Shown here piece by piece: positions 44,073 to 57,030 of a DNA stretch of 64,000 bases; within the stretch, counting starts at the first letter, position 1, and each line of letters starts with the position of its first letter. The translations under genes were made by a program, and so were the position numbers. The DNA is from Rhyacophila brunnea (lineage: Eukaryota; Arthropoda; Insecta; Trichoptera; Rhyacophilidae): assembly GCA_022495005.1 (NCBI GenBank), contig JAGYXB010000083.1:620001-684000 (forward strand), read 5' to 3'. The notes beneath the pieces are model-generated. The model ran no database searches. It saw only the letters and a list, made by a program, of their open reading frames with translations, and was not told the DNA's origin.

Positions 44073-46229
44073 ATTAATCCATTGGACAACACGTTATCAA
44101 CCGCTAACACTATAATCTGTGAATTTATTTTTTTATTTTTTCGCGAGGCTGCCTAGCAGTGAGTAATATATATTACCTAATTGCCTTTAATGTAATACGT
44201 GGTTTTGATAATAATAATTACTAGTGAAACTCGTTTTATTACAAAGTTCATTAAATAAATGTGGGGTATTGGCTCCACCCTGTTGTGCAACACACCTCAA
44301 GAAGCTTGCGGCAAATTTGCATGTCGGTCTCTGGCTTATTTTTAATTTTTATTGACTAAAACTCACGCAAATTTTGTTCTCAATACTTGATCTGAAAAGC
44401 GGATTATTATTATACCTAATTGACTTTACAATTATTATGCAGGAGTAGTAAATAAGTTGCGTGCGGGTTTGTTTCACCCGTTAAAATGAAACGATATTGG
44501 TGTTATAAAGATATAAAGAATATGTGCCTAATAATAATAAAAAAAACACATTTTATTGATATTGGGTAGGGAAAATGAGCTCCTCGACCATTATCGTTAT
44601 CAGTGATGAACTATCTTCTACATAATAAGTATTAGGTCATGATTTTATAGTTTTAATGTATGTTAGTTACAAAAACTCTTGGAGCAGTGCGTGGCTGTCA
44701 TATGCTCCACCTGGAGAGCGACGAACAAGAAAGATTCATACATTATAAAATAATGTTATGCACTTTCTTGATTTAATTTTATTAATTCTATTTTCAAACG
44801 TAGATATTCAAACCAACTGTGGTGAACCGTTATAGTCAAAAGAACGTTTAAACTGCAGATACGGCCTTCTTTATAAATATCTAAGTGTCTGCATAACTGA
44901 AAGGCCGTTCAGGGCTTGTTTTAGACTGCTGGAAGATCCATGTAGGATTTTTCACGTGACAACGATTGAAAAACCTATAAATCATCTTGCTACTGTAGAG
45001 GTTGTACCCAACTCTACAACTGACACGTTGGTCTTGTTTAGAGCATAGACAATGGCGAGTCGGAAATGACAGTTGTCTAAAAACCTTGAATCTATGTAGA
45101 GGTTACAAGGTGGATCAGCCCTTTTTCAAATTATCAAGTAAAAATGTTAAATCTCTACACTCAAAACATAGTTTAATATAACTTCATGCTATCTGTCGTG
45201 TAATAACCACTAATGTATTTGTGCCATATACAAAAGCAACCGTCTGAATATAAAATAATAACGGGGGTAGTTGACGAAACAAATAACAACTGCACCCCTG
45301 AGGGTAGAGTCCCGTGGGTTGGGAACCTGTGATATGTCACAGAGGAATCAGTTTCTCGTGATTCGAGTGTAGATGAAGTGTAGGAGGACATGGGAATCTG
45401 GAACGAAGTTTTTTACCTCGACAATCAATTTATTTTTCTGACCTCTCGCACCTTCTGATTTGGGGTACCCCGGGGTTATAATTTATATTAAGCCATATTA
45501 TGGTAAACCCTGATTGGCGGAGCACACTGCAAGAAGCCGTGCGCTTTGTCACTGACATGCACATGGGTCGAATGCACGACATGAGCACGTACTGAAACGA
45601 TAGATCACGGCACCCAAGAAAAAGAATAATCATGTTTGAATTATCATTATTTTGTGCTGCTGCATTGTGCAACGCGATATCGAGACACCTACCTGAATCG
45701 GGTCTAGCGTGAGTTCAAAACGTAACGACTCAGCATGACGCGTTTTTGAAATGCGAGATCATCAAACCGAAGAGTGACATTTTCGCGGTAGCTAAAAATA
45801 TTACACATTGTAATAAAATATCTTATTATGCAGTAGTGAGTAGATAGTACTTAATTAATACCGAATCAGTGGGTACGTGTAGGAATCGACCGTGCCCCGT
45901 GTCGCGAAACGTGATTTGGCTATAGCAAAACTAGGCGCGTGTTTGGCGGTCTACGGCAATTTATTTACATATGATAACCGATAACGTCATTATGCTCGTA
46001 TTATAAATAATATAGCGTCGTGCATATCGTGCATTTTCGCATAATATCACAAAGTTAATGTCATCGAATTATCTCTGACATTTTTTTTATCACTAAGTAT
46101 TTCTATTTATTACTAGCGATATAACCTGCGACTTTCATTGGCTCCACACAATCCGATGTCGATCTTCGTCGTTCCCTAAAGAGATGTCTTAACCGAAATG
46201 GATCTCAGCGACTTGCTCAATCTGTGTAC
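44073..46229. other. Long gene-free stretch
   Basis: Mixed composition. Open frames at 45173-45391 and 45430-45672 (minus) have no recognisable domain. Nothing else supported. Confidence 0.4.
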
Positions 46230-46344
46230 GGTCCTTACTTTGTGTAATAATTATTACATTGAAAACAACATGTGAGTTTTATAGATCCGGAATTCGTACC
46301 CGAGGTCCACGACTCGTCACGACACTCGTCTATCGAGTCCGCGT
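46230..46344 (-). repeat. tRNA-derived SINE, diverged
   Basis: In reverse complement the head is decayed (GATAGACGAGTGTCGTGACG and a B-box relic GGGTACGAATTCCGG), but the body CACATGTTGTTTTCAATGTA then ATAATTATTACA matches 8653-8797. Confidence 0.6.
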
Positions 46345-46448
46345 GAAATACGAAAATAGACAGATATACAGAATGAAGAAATGGACTGATTCGATTCGAT
46401 TTTTTTCAAATATATCATGAAAATAATCAAAATGCAAATACTCCGAAA

Positions 46449-47060
46449 CAGTGACGTCCCGTGGGGGTAGGCAGATTGAGCGTCGCTTGGGGCGGCAGTT
46501 ACTCGAAGGGCGGCAAATCGAAGAGAATCATTAGGTATATATAGGAATAGCGACCTAAACTTAGTAATAACGGAAATATCTTTCCATTAAAAAAGTCATC
46601 TCACTGGTTGAAAACAAGATGTATTAATTAGGTACTTACCTAGTATAAAAGTTTTAACAGGACTTTATTTTTGTCGGGTTCGCGATGTCTAGTTTACTTC
46701 CGTTGTTCTTGGACGTCACGTTCTTGGTGAGCAGCAATGACACGTGGAGATTTGCGAATTATATTTGAATTATAGATAGGTACACTAGCATAATTTAAAA
46801 TTTATCGAAATATGTTTGCCAGTCACTCGCGAGTTTTGGAAGTTGTCAGGTGTATTTTTAAATCTGCCTATCTGAAACCGTAGAATATTATATATTGAAG
46901 CAGAGATGGCATTTTAATTAGATTTTGTTGGTAATGTATCCATACAACACATTTCTTAGATATTGGAGTCATGGAAAGATGATACAAAGTACTGTATAAA
47001 ACAAATGTGGTAGTGTTTTAACACTGCCTAGGGGCGGTATTTTGTCTAGGGACGTCACTG
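46449..47060. mobile_element. hAT MITE, CAGTGACGTCCC family, copy 1
   Basis: Left end CAGTGACGTCCCGTGGGGGT, right end TAGGGACGTCACTG, perfect 8-bp TSD CTCCGAAA (46441-46448, 47061-47068). 612 bp. Reverse-oriented relative to 52145-53460, with which it shares GACCTAAACTTAGTAATAAC, TTTACTTCCGTTGTTCTTGG and GGCAAACATA (here reversed). No transposase. Confidence 0.92.
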
Positions 47061-47068
47061 CTCCGAAA

Positions 47069-47437
47069 TTACATTATATTTATTAGTATATTACATCACA
47101 TTGTTCGCTAAGAGGATCATAATTTTATGAGCCTTCAGAGTGGAGACCAGATCCGGGATTCGGTCCAGGGACCGCTCGGCTATCGTGGGTGCGAGACTCA
47201 ATATATTATACAAGATATAAGAATGCAATATGCTAAAAATACATCTCATTGATTGTCATCAGACAACTGTTATTTTTGTGCGCGTGTATCTGAAATAGTT
47301 TACCGATAATCGATAGTAGAGACAGGCAACTATAATTTGAGGTGCGGAACAATTAATAGCTTGAAATACAATGACAATACTCGCATCGCTACCCTAGTGA
47401 CGATTTCACGTTTAAAGTTGTAGTTTTCGGTCTATAT
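47069..47437. other. Gene-free stretch with a decayed SINE head
   Basis: At 47145-47195 the reverse complement contains GATAGCCGAGCGGTCCCTGG and CGAATCCCGGATC, like the tRNA head of the SINE family, without the body. Confidence 0.4.
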
Positions 47438-48456
47438 CAGCACATGATTTAAGATAACTTATATTTTCTCGTAAATATAACAGCCTAACGTGCATTAATT
47501 TGACATGATTTAAATAATATTAAACCGTTATCGTTCTGTGATGTTAAAATACGTTTAAAAGGTACCTATATAAATATCTTAAATGCAGTTTGTATGCACT
47601 TCATACTAGGTTAGTTCATTTCCATTTTTAAATTATTTATCGTGAAACTAGTATGGTAACATAATGTGACGGCAGAGGACGGAACAGAATTTATTAGTGC
47701 AGTAAGAAGAACGTGAATAAATAATACTTCGTAATATTAATTTAGGTTGTTGCTTTCAGCCACAATTGATTAATACGAATTTAAAAACTTATTTATTCCA
47801 ATTTGTCGAAGACATGACATATTGTCGTTGATATTTATGTTTATGTCCTGACGACAATCAATGTAGGTAGGTACTTATGTAAGTCAATTATTCATACGAT
47901 AAGTAATTTATTTTAGATGTTACTTATATCGAGCTGCAAATGTCATTTATATTAGGATTGATTGAATTTTGCGTTACTGTTTAACCCTCTCTCGATACGG
48001 AGTTAATATCATATGTAATTTATACTAAATAGGTAACTACATTTTACACATCAGTAAAAACCAACTAATAAACAATAGCATCATATGCAGTATTGGTAAA
48101 CCACTGCGACAGGGATTCTTAGTTCGTTACCTCTTCTCTGTTATGTGCCGTCTTCTAAAGAATCTAAACCAATACTGCCTTTCTAAGGAAGAAGGCAGTA
48201 ACTGACTCTCACACACTTTCGAGATAAATGATATAATGTATTTTTTTTTCAAATTTTTCTTAATTAATACTTTTATTCAATAATTTAGTCAATTAATACA
48301 AAACGGTGATATATTTTTATTAGTAGGTTATTAAAATACAAACAAAGTAATAATAAACAAGAGTAACTGCAATAAATAGGTGCAATGACTGCCTTTTTGC
48401 TAAGAAATGTGTATCATTTTAGCAGATGTCCATTTTTTCACTAAGGATTTTAACGA
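47438..48456. repeat. Tandem duplication, unit 1 (1019 bp)
   Basis: Begins CAGCACATGATTTAAGATAA and is followed without spacer by a second copy. The unit includes a near-palindrome CTGCCTTTCTAAGGAAGAAG (continuing GCAG) at about 48177-48200. No coding region. Confidence 0.95.
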
Positions 48457-49481
48457 CAGCACATGATTTAAGATAACTTATATTTTCTCGTAAATATAAC
48501 AGCCTAACGTGCATTAATTTGACATGATTTAAATAATATTAAACCGTTATCGTTCTGTGATGTTAAAATACGTTTAAAAGGTACCTATATAAATATCTTA
48601 AATGCAGTTTGTATGCACTTCATACTAGGTTAGTTCATTTCCATTTTTAAATTATTTATCGTGAAACTAGTATGGTAACATAATGTGACGGCAGAGGACG
48701 GAACAGAATTTATTAGTGCAGTAAGAAGAACGTGAATAAATAATACTTCGTAATATTAATTTAGGTTGTTGCTTTCAGCCACAATTGATTAATACGAATT
48801 TAAAAACTTATTTATTCCAATTTGTCGAAGACATGACATATTGTCGTTGATATTTATGTTTATGTCCTGACGACAATCAATGTAGGTAGGTACCTAATGT
48901 TAGTCAATTATTCATACGATAAGTAATTTATTTTCGATGTTACTTATATCGAGCTGCTAATGTCATTTATATTAGGATTGATTGAATTTTGCGTTACTGT
49001 TTAACCCTCTCTCGATACGGAGTTAATATCATATGTAATTTATACTAAATAGGTAACTACATTTTACACATCAGTAAAAACCAACTAATAAACAATAGCA
49101 TCATATGCAGTATTGGTAAACCACTGCGACAGGGATTCTTAGTTCGTTACCTCTTCTCTGTTATGTGCCGTCTTCTAAAGAATCTAAACCAATACTGCCT
49201 TTCTAAGGAAGAAGGCAGTAACTGACTCTCACACACTTTCGAGATAAATGATATAAAGTATTTTTTTTTCAATTTTTTTTTAATTCAATCAATACTTTTA
49301 TTCAATAATTTAGTCAATTAATACAAAACGGTGATATATTTTTATTAGTAGGTTATTAAAATACAAACAAAGTAATAATAAACAATAGTAACTGCAATAC
49401 ATAGGTGCAATGACTGCCTTTTTGCTAAGAAATGTGTATCATTTTAACAGATGTCCATTTTTTCACTAAGTATTTTAACGA
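48457..49481. repeat. Tandem duplication, unit 2 (about 1025 bp)
   Basis: Matches unit 1 at roughly 98-99%: by eye about 12-15 substitutions and a few small indels, mostly in a T run near 49262-49285. Just past its end (49570-49605) an inverted form of the unit's GAAGAAGGCAGTAAC block appears (GTTACTGCCTTCTTCCTTGG), which may be an outer end of a larger element. Confidence 0.95.
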
Positions 49482-50144
49482 TATTGTGATAATACTGATT
49501 TTAAAGTGAACAGAATATAGGTTTCAAAATTACCTAATGGATGGCATTCATAAATCAATTTCACAAATGTTGCGGGTTACTGCCTTCTTCCTTGGAAAGG
49601 CAGCAGTATAGTAGTAGCATAGTTTTAATCTCCAACCCTTCGTTGGGGATCTGAAAATGACTGTGCTTCGGTCGAACCACTGAAGCATAAGCATATTCTT
49701 CGGGTCTAGGACGATTTGGCACCGGACAACTGGACGCCACGGAATTCGAAAATAAATAGACGTTAGGTACTTATAGGTATTAAAAAAAATATTCAATATT
49801 ATTATTTATATTTCAATGACTATATTATGATTTAATAGTTGGTGAGAATGTAAATGTGTAGACGTAAACAATGATTTAATCGTGCATATGTTTAAGTTCC
49901 AACGAAAAAAGAGTTTTTTATTTTATATAAAGCCTTAGGCATGGTAATTTTCAATCCGCGATAAAGAATACATTATGTTCAGAGTAAAATAAATTCAAAC
50001 TACTAAGTAGTAGATATAAACTGATTAAAATACCTCGTCTACACGTGTCTACGATAGTGCGGCGTCCAATTGTCCGGAGGCCAGTCGTCCCATTCCCTAT
50101 TCTTCACCCAAGAAATGCTTAATTTTCCTAGTTTTTTTTGCCCA
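49482..50144. other. Gene-free stretch
   Basis: Apart from the inverted block at 49570-49605, nothing supported. Confidence 0.4.
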
Positions 50145-50616
50145 CTATTTCGGGCCGGGTTGTACCTGCGGGCATGACCACCAAGATGTTGAACACATCC
50201 TCTGGGATTGCCCGCTTATGGAATTCGAACGCGGAGGATGCGGAGCTGTTTGCCAGGGTCCGTCCTCACACGGGCCCAACTTTGCGGCATTTGAGAAATT
50301 TGCAGCGTCGTATGGGGAGCGGCATAGTCCTGACTCCTCTGTAGACTCATCCATTGCAATTCATGACACTCAGTATGCGGGTACATAGGGCGCTTAACGT
50401 CGGCGGACAGCAGAGCCAGTCCAAAAACAAAAAAAATCTTTCTTAACTTTCTTCTTTAAGCACTACGGTGCATGGTTGCAGCATCAGTCCCGTGCGGCTC
50501 CGTCTCAGGACGGAATGAGCACTTAAAATCACTTCTTTCAGACACGTTTAAAGCGTCATAGAAAGCGGCCGTGCATATCCACGGTTGTGCATATATGACG
50601 GGTGGTGGTGGGCACT
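50145..50616 (+). mobile_element. LINE 3' fragment (R1-like), copy 1
   Basis: GGTTGTACCTGCGGGCATGA begins the CxCGHDHQDxEHILWDCP zinc-knuckle end of ORF2 (here frame-broken). It is followed by a 3' UTR shared with the reverse strand of 56113-56600 to the last bases, ...GTGGTGGTGGGCACTTT. About 30 bp present in the other copy (around GGTCATGGAGATCTGGTAG) are missing here. 5'-truncated. Confidence 0.85.
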
Positions 50617-51734
50617 TTAACGTATTTCAATGTATTAATGATAATTAACTGAAGTATTGCATAATGTATTTATTATTTCGCTTGAAAGATATATATGTTT
50701 CGTTTTCTTACGATAATCTCTGTGCTGATAAACTCTATAGTCTATCTATAGAATCCTGAGAAGTAGGTACTTACTACATTGTTTTCCATGATGTCCTGAA
50801 GATTCTTCGGTAAACTTTTATTAGAGTTGGTATGCATTGCATGAGAGGGAGACATGGCATTGTATGGATGTTCGGAAGATTATAAATGGGCAGCACGAAT
50901 TGCCAGTGTATGTCGCGTATATAATCTATATACTCATACCATATCCTTTCTTTATAAGATACGGTCCAATATGAAAACGCTTATAATAAACCGTTTCATG
51001 TTCATTGTAGTAGGTAAAAAATCATACACACATACCTCGTGCTGTGGAATTCGACAAGTATAGGTACTTGACAAATCTGTGGTTTAGGGGTAAAAGTGCA
51101 TAAGTCAGTTTGGTTGCAGTTGAGATAATCGGTTTTGAAATAAACCAAAGTTTTCAAAATACTCTTGATTATGAATTAATTGGTGTATCTTTTTATTATT
51201 TCTCTTCCATTATTTATGTATAATTAAGTTTTTGATATTCTGTTCTATTCAATGTTTTGAAAAAGTAAGTAAGAGTCAAAAAAAATTTTTTTTCATTTAA
51301 ACTATATTTACAAATTAAAATATATTATTTATTTTGCTTACATGTGACAAAATCTAGATACAAAAAAAAGAACACGATTCTTTACACACGTTGGCATTAT
51401 AATCTTAATCTCATGAAAAGACGACTTAAGAACTTTTACCCTGCAACCTCACAGAAATGTACACATAAATATTCGTCAAAGTGAATTGTTTACACGACTG
51501 GTGTGTTTTGGAAATATTCGTTTTCAATTTATAAAAATAATCGCCGTCCTTTAGTTTGTGAACATTTACCCTCTGCCAGCGGCATCCTCAAGTGATATAT
51601 ATTTGTTTAATTCACCAGTCGTGAGATTCCACTTTTATGGATTGAAATATTTATTTGAATTATTTTCCAATTTGCATAGTTAATTACCACATTACTTTAT
51701 ACGTATTAAAAATAAGCAATACATATATTATTAT
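50617..51734. other. Gene-free stretch
   Basis: AT-rich; nothing supported. Confidence 0.4.
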
Positions 51735-51742
51735 CTGACAGT

Positions 51743-52144
51743 TATGGCCCCCACAATCTGAAGCGGGCCCCCAGGTCAGGATGTTTGGCGGGCCCCCTAA
51801 TTATAGCTACGGTTAAAGGCGGTGTGATGTCCTACAATAGTGTTCCCTAAATGGTATTCCGCGGATCTAAAAAGGATCTAAAAGATTAACGGCATGTCGT
51901 ATATTTTTTTAGCGATTTTTTGTATTTTTAAATAAATCCACTTGACTTATTCAGTCGCCGGCAATCGGGATCATAATATGAAGCACCGATAGCGACGTCT
52001 TTTATGGTAACCAAGTAACATGTGATCCTTCGCCATTTTTGATAAATACCGATTATTAGACGGAAAACACACTAAAAATAATCGTAAAATAAAATTCTAC
52101 CCGTGAATTATCATTTAATTATATCAATTATGGTATGATATTAT
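51743..52144. mobile_element. CATGG-family hAT MITE, copy D (left part, interrupted)
   Basis: TATGGCCCCCACAATCTGAA onwards follows the family order (GCTACGGTTAAAGGC, TTTAGCGATTTTT, TATGAAGCACCGATAGC, AACACACTAAAAATAATCG). It is interrupted at 52145 by another hAT. The family sequence appears to resume after 53460 (ATTCCATCCCACAGCCTCAT compares with ATTCCATTGCACAGCCACAT in copy C) but fades before a recognisable terminus near 53560. Confidence 0.8.
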
Positions 52145-53460
52145 CAGTGATGTCCCTAGACAAAATGCCGCCCCTAAGCAGTGCCAAAATGCCGCCACAT
52201 TTTTTTATACAGTACTTTTTATCATCCTTTCATGACTCCAATATCTAAGAAATGTATTGTATGGATACATTACTAACAAGATATAGGTATACCACTAAAT
52301 CTAATTTAAATGTCATCTCTGCTTCAATAGACAATATTGCGAGTCTACGGTTTCAGAAAGGTGGGCACATTTAAAAATGCACATGACAACTACCAAAACT
52401 CGAGTGACTGGCAAACATATTTGGATAAATTTTAAATTAGGTATGCACGTGTCATTGCTGTTCACCAAGAACGTGACATCCAAGAACAACGGAAGTAAAC
52501 TAGACATCGCACACCCGACAGAAAATAAAGCCCTGTTAAAACTTTTATAGTATCTTATTATTATTATTATTATTATTATTAAACTGGCGCTAGGGGCCGT
52601 TCAGGTCCATGGCCGACTGCACAACGTTTCTCCAGGCATCTCTGTCCAGCGCTCTCTCTTCCCAGTTGACTATCCCCAGCCTTTCCGCATCCCTTTGAAT
52701 GTTGTCCGCCCATCTCCGTCGAGGGCGGCCAAGAGGTCGAGTGCCAGCTGGTGTGCCTTTGTAAATCCTATAGAGTTCTAGATCTTTCAGATCGTACAAC
52801 GTGGCCCGCCCATCTGAGCCTTCTTGACCTCAGAATATTAGTGATTCTAGGTTGGTATCGGTCGAAGAGCTCAGCGTTTGTGCGGATGCGCCACCAGTGG
52901 TTCTCATTGACGGGTCCAAGTATTCTCCGGAGGATTCTGTTTTCAAACACTTGGAGCGCCTTTTCTTGTTTTTCTGTTAAACCCCACGTTTCACATCCAT
53001 ACATGACAATCGGTTTGATGACTGCGTTATACACCCGGAATTTCGTTTTGATGGACAGCATTTTGGACCTGAACAGACGACTCAGCGCGAAGTACGCTGC
53101 ATTTCCACTTCTCAGTCGGTCAGCGAGCTCTAGGGACATTTCATTTTTAGAGGTAATGTTGGAGCCCAAGTACTTGAAGAGAGAGGTTCTCTCGAACGAG
53201 GAGTTTCTTATTCCAATGTTTCCAGAGGGTTCAATGCCTCTTGTCATTTTCAATAGTATCAATTTTTTATAGTATCTACCTAATGAATATATTTTTTTCC
53301 AACCAGTGAGCTGAATTTTTTAATGGAAAGATATTTCCGTTATTATTAAGTTTAGGTAGTTTTCTATGTATACCTAATGATTCTCCTCGACTTGCCGCCC
53401 TCTGGGTAACTGCCGCCCCCAAGCGACGATCAATCTGCCTACCCCCACGGGACGTCACTG
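52145..53460. mobile_element. hAT MITE, CAGTGACGTCCC family, copy 2, carrying a LINE
   Basis: CAGTGATGTCCCTAGAC ... GTGGGGG-type end (ACCCCCACGGGACGTCACTG) with a perfect 8-bp TSD GATATTAT (52137-52144, 53461-53468). Without the LINE insert the element is close to 600 bp, like its relative at 46449-47060. Confidence 0.93.
52556..53264 (-). mobile_element. 5'-truncated LINE insertion with (TAA)n tail
   Basis: On the minus strand it ends in a run of TAA repeats (52556-52580) and is bounded by a 13-bp TSD TTTTATAGTATCT (52543-52555, 53265-53277). It encodes the ORF2 C-terminus: FKYLGSNITSKNEMSLELAD, YNAVIKPIVMYGCETWGLTE, FENRILRRILGPVNENHWW and RLRWAGHVVRSERS. After a frameshift at about 52790 it continues GTRPLGRPRRRWADNIQRDA and NWEERALDRDAWRNVVQSAM. 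The YGCETW...LRRILG...RWxGHV...GRPRxRW order is the standard tail of jockey/RTE-type LINE polyproteins after the RT domain. Clear retrotransposition signature. Confidence 0.93.
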
Positions 53461-53559
53461 GATATTATGAAATTCCATCCCACAGCCTCATATTTTGAAA
53501 TGTTAAAACTATCAATTAGTTATTTCTATTAGTAGCCTTTTTTAAATTTTACTTACTTT

Positions 53560-54459
53560 TAATTGGGTGATGATAGCATTGATAACAAAACAAGTCAATT
53601 TGAAATATTTACTGAGGTAACTACACAAAAACACAAAATTCAAACATTTAATTAATTATTAAGACTTTACTGAATTAAAGTCGTCTATTAATTATATCAA
53701 TTAGTGTTGCCATACGTCAACAGTTGGTTTGTTAAAAGTTGACCCGTCGACAAGTTGATTATTTAATAATTAATATTCTGATTCGACTGTTATGTCGTTA
53801 AAGTGGGTGTCAATCATTGAATTATTTACTTAACGATCTGTTTCATTATTACTCTATTATTCAGATATATTTTAATAGTGGGTATTTTGATATTTTTGTT
53901 ATAGCAGCTAAATAATGAATTATTATTAATTAAAGCTATATTTTCCGTGACATTTATGTTAAATTATAACAAATAATTTTAAGTTAGTTCAACAGCTAAA
54001 ATATATTTATTCTGTAAATGCATAAGTTGGAAAAACATTTTATAAACAATATTTTGCATTATGGGCGAGGATAATTCCTAATATCCACGTAAATGAGAAT
54101 ATTTTATGATGTTTTTCAACGTATATGTTTATTTGGCTTTTTACAAGTTATGTATTGTTAATTTGGAATTCTAAATTGTATTTATTCGGTCTCGAATAAA
54201 AAAAAACCTTGTTTCGTTGACATTTTTTCAATTTTTATTGAGGTCAACCAACAGGGCCGATCACAGAAGTATACAAAAAATATTGATGAATATAAGAAAA
54301 TAAAAAAGTATACCATGCATGAGGGAGAAATTAAAATTTAGTTCAAAGAATTAACAGCCTGTATAACATAATGAACAATAATATATGTTATATGAAAAGG
54401 AGACAATTTAAGAAAAAAATATACCTACTTACAGTTAACATTATAGTCGTTAGGTAGTA
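53560..54459. other. Gene-free stretch
   Basis: AT-rich; nothing supported. Confidence 0.4.
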
Positions 54460-54555
54460 TAGGGTTTCGAACCGAGACTGAACCGAAAACCAGAAAACCC
54501 ATTATTTTTGTCGGAACGAAAACCGAAACGAAAAAAATAAAGGTTAGAAGCCCTG
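54460..54555. repeat. Short hAT-like MITE related to 29681-30060
   Basis: TAGGGTTTCGAACCGAGACT ... TTAGAAGCCCTG with ACCGAAAACCAGAAAACCC inside. The ends resemble CAGGGCTTTGAACC / GGTTCGAAGCCCTG. No convincing TSD. Confidence 0.6.
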
Positions 54556-55904
54556 ATTATAGTTATTCAGTCATTATGTCATGTTTATTAGTAGGAGTTG
54601 TGTCGCACAGAACTACTATAAATAAGTAAGTAAGCTATGTTTGGATAATAAGCCATATTGTTCATCTTGATTCTTGATGAACCGGTAAAGGTATAGATAT
54701 TCCTAAAGAAAAACCTAGATGTGACATATGCCAGAAACTTGAAATATATTTTTATTCCACCCATATTATTATCATACCTCGTGGTGTGAAAGACGATGAC
54801 AATAATATTATGTCTAATAAAATATACATTAAAAATCATAATATCGACTTCGTCATGACGTATTCTCGACTTTATTCAATAATTATTGCAAACGTGTTTG
54901 AAGTAGTTTTTTTCTATATACGGATTTATGGATCTTTCTTATTTTGCCGTAGTGCGACATTGATTATTTATCAAATATTTCTGAGATTTAATACGACAAT
55001 ACAATGCATTCAGCATATCGATGCAATACTTATTTATTTATAAATGGCGCATGAACGTAAGAAAGAAAAAATGTAGTATAATACAGTACAACAGAGTAAC
55101 AGGTATTGAACATGTCATTAGAAATCGAAAGAGAACGAATGCGTGGTATTGAAGAATACATAAAGAAGTTGACATTAAAATACATCAACGTGAAAATGCT
55201 GACAATTTTTAATATGTCTGGTGGGGCCGCAAAACTGGATGTAATGGTTTGTAATTGATAACAGTTTGGGGGAGTCGATGGTTAAATTTACAGTTTTAAA
55301 CATAACCACAAGTACCTACTCATAATAATGATAGAGTTAATAGTGACTTACTGTGTTGTTTCAATAATGTACGGATGGATGAATAAATGTGGTAATAATT
55401 GCATTGGTTTATGTTCAGTAAAGTCTCATACATAATATTATATTACGGGTAATGTTAAATATAATCGATTTGTAATACTAAATTACTATGTCAATTATAC
55501 AACGTAGGTGTTTTAATAATATAAACAATAATTATTTTCCTCATTGACGTATATTATTGAAAAGTTCTTATCGTCTGAATTCACTGGAGTATTGGAAAAT
55601 TTTCAATACGTTCATCTGCAGCAATTTATAATGCCATGGAAACAGCTGTTTCGCCGATAAATATTTTTTCTCGTTAAATATTCAAGGCGTCGCCGCCCGT
55701 AGGAAATGCAGGTCCGCACTGTTATTTATAGAAATATTATTTTTTTAGAAATCGTTATAAACCGCGCATTACCATTTTATTTTTATAGATTGCCGCCCGC
55801 ATACAACAATAATGAATCTATCCGAGTTACGTTTCGCCATTCGTAATTTAATTGAGAAATTCGAGTCTAATGGTAATTTTTCTGATGTTAAGGTGACGCA
55901 TCAG
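54556..55904. other. Gene-free stretch
   Basis: Open frames at 54588-54839 and 54786-55043 overlap head to head and have no domains. The part 55560-55870 is less AT-rich (GGCGTCGCCGCCCG) and could be conserved non-coding DNA. Confidence 0.35.
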
Positions 55905-55955
55905 TGAAACGGCAAATAATTTTCAACTGTAGGCGCGACGAAATTTTGGACTCGC
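55905..55955. repeat. Fragment of the CAGTGAAACGG repeat
   Basis: About 50 bp matching the reverse complement of the end of 25085-25425. Confidence 0.6.
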
Positions 55956-56112
55956 TCGCATTCAGTGAAAGAACGTCGAGCTAGAAACACGTCACTTTGC
56001 TTCGTGATGGCGACGGGCCAATTAATTCTTAAATCGTGTAAAGATGACTAAAAACGTTACCCATTTACTTTTAAAAAAAAACATGTCAATGAATATATTA
56101 TTATTGTTACTA

Positions 56113-57030
56113 ATAGAACAAAAGTGCCCACCACCACCCGTCATATATGCACAACCGTGGATATGCACGGCCGCTTTCTATGGCGCTTTAAACGTGTCTG
56201 AAAGAAGTGATTTTAAGTGCTCATTCCGTCCCGAGACGGAGCCGCACGGGACTGATGCTGCAACCATGCACCGTAGTGCTTAAAGAAGAAAGTTAAGAAA
56301 GAAAAATTTTGTTTTTTGGACTGGCTCTGCTGTCCGCTGACGTTAAGGGCTTTGTGTACCCGCATACTGAGTGTCACGAATTGAAATGGACGAGACTACA
56401 GAAGAGTCGGGACTATCCCGCTCCCCATACGACGCTGCAAATTACTCAAATGCCGCAAAGTTGGCCTCGGTTGCTACCAGATCTCCATGACCAATTGGGC
56501 CCGTGTGAGGACGGACCCTGGCAAACAGCTCCGCTCGTTCGAATTCCATAAGCGGGCAATCCCAGAGGATGTGTTCAACATCTTGGTGGTCATGCCCGCA
56601 GGTACAACCTGGCCCATCTACTATCAAGCCAAACTCGTGGGTCTGGCGGCGAAGTTGCCATGGCCGGTGAGGAACTGGCTAATCCAGTGCGAAGGTTGGA
56701 GTCTTCTAGTTTGGTGCCTGCAGAATACGTCTGGAAAAAACGGTAAGTGTGCCGCCCCTTGGGGGAGGCGGTCCACCTCGCCTGCCATGCCGCAAATGCG
56801 GTCTTGTACACAATGCCACTTACAGTCTTCCTGTAAGGAACGTCCTCGGATCTCTGCGGTTGTGTCAGATAGACACCGGCGAGTGTTGTGCTGATCCCCC
56901 TCAAGAGGAGGGTGATCGATCCTCTGATTTGGACGTGCAGATCGAGAGGTAGCACCCCCGCGAGTACGGCAAGCACGTCAGTAGAAGTTGTGCGGTAGGC
57001 TTTGGTAAGCGAGATCAGATAGGTATCAGC
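56113..57030 (-). mobile_element. LINE 3' fragment (R1-like), copy 2
   Basis: The minus strand encodes the end of ORF2: KAYRTTSTDVLAVLAGVLPL and DLHVQIRG, then after frame breaks RWTASPKGRHTYRF, and CTCGHDHQDVEHILWDCPLM then EFERAELFARVRPHTGP. The RAYRTTST...LxVxAGxLPLDL section and the CxCG-(x)n-HILxxCP zinc knuckle are typical of R1-clade ORF2 C-termini. The 3' UTR ends at GTGGTGGTGGGCACTTTTGT. 5'-truncated and frameshifted, so no activity is expected. It shares its last ~480 bp with 50145-50616. Confidence 0.88.

Noticed and set aside
52751..53272. 173-codon plus-strand frame
   Set aside because: Antisense shadow of the LINE ORF2 fragment, which shows clear family motifs on the minus strand.
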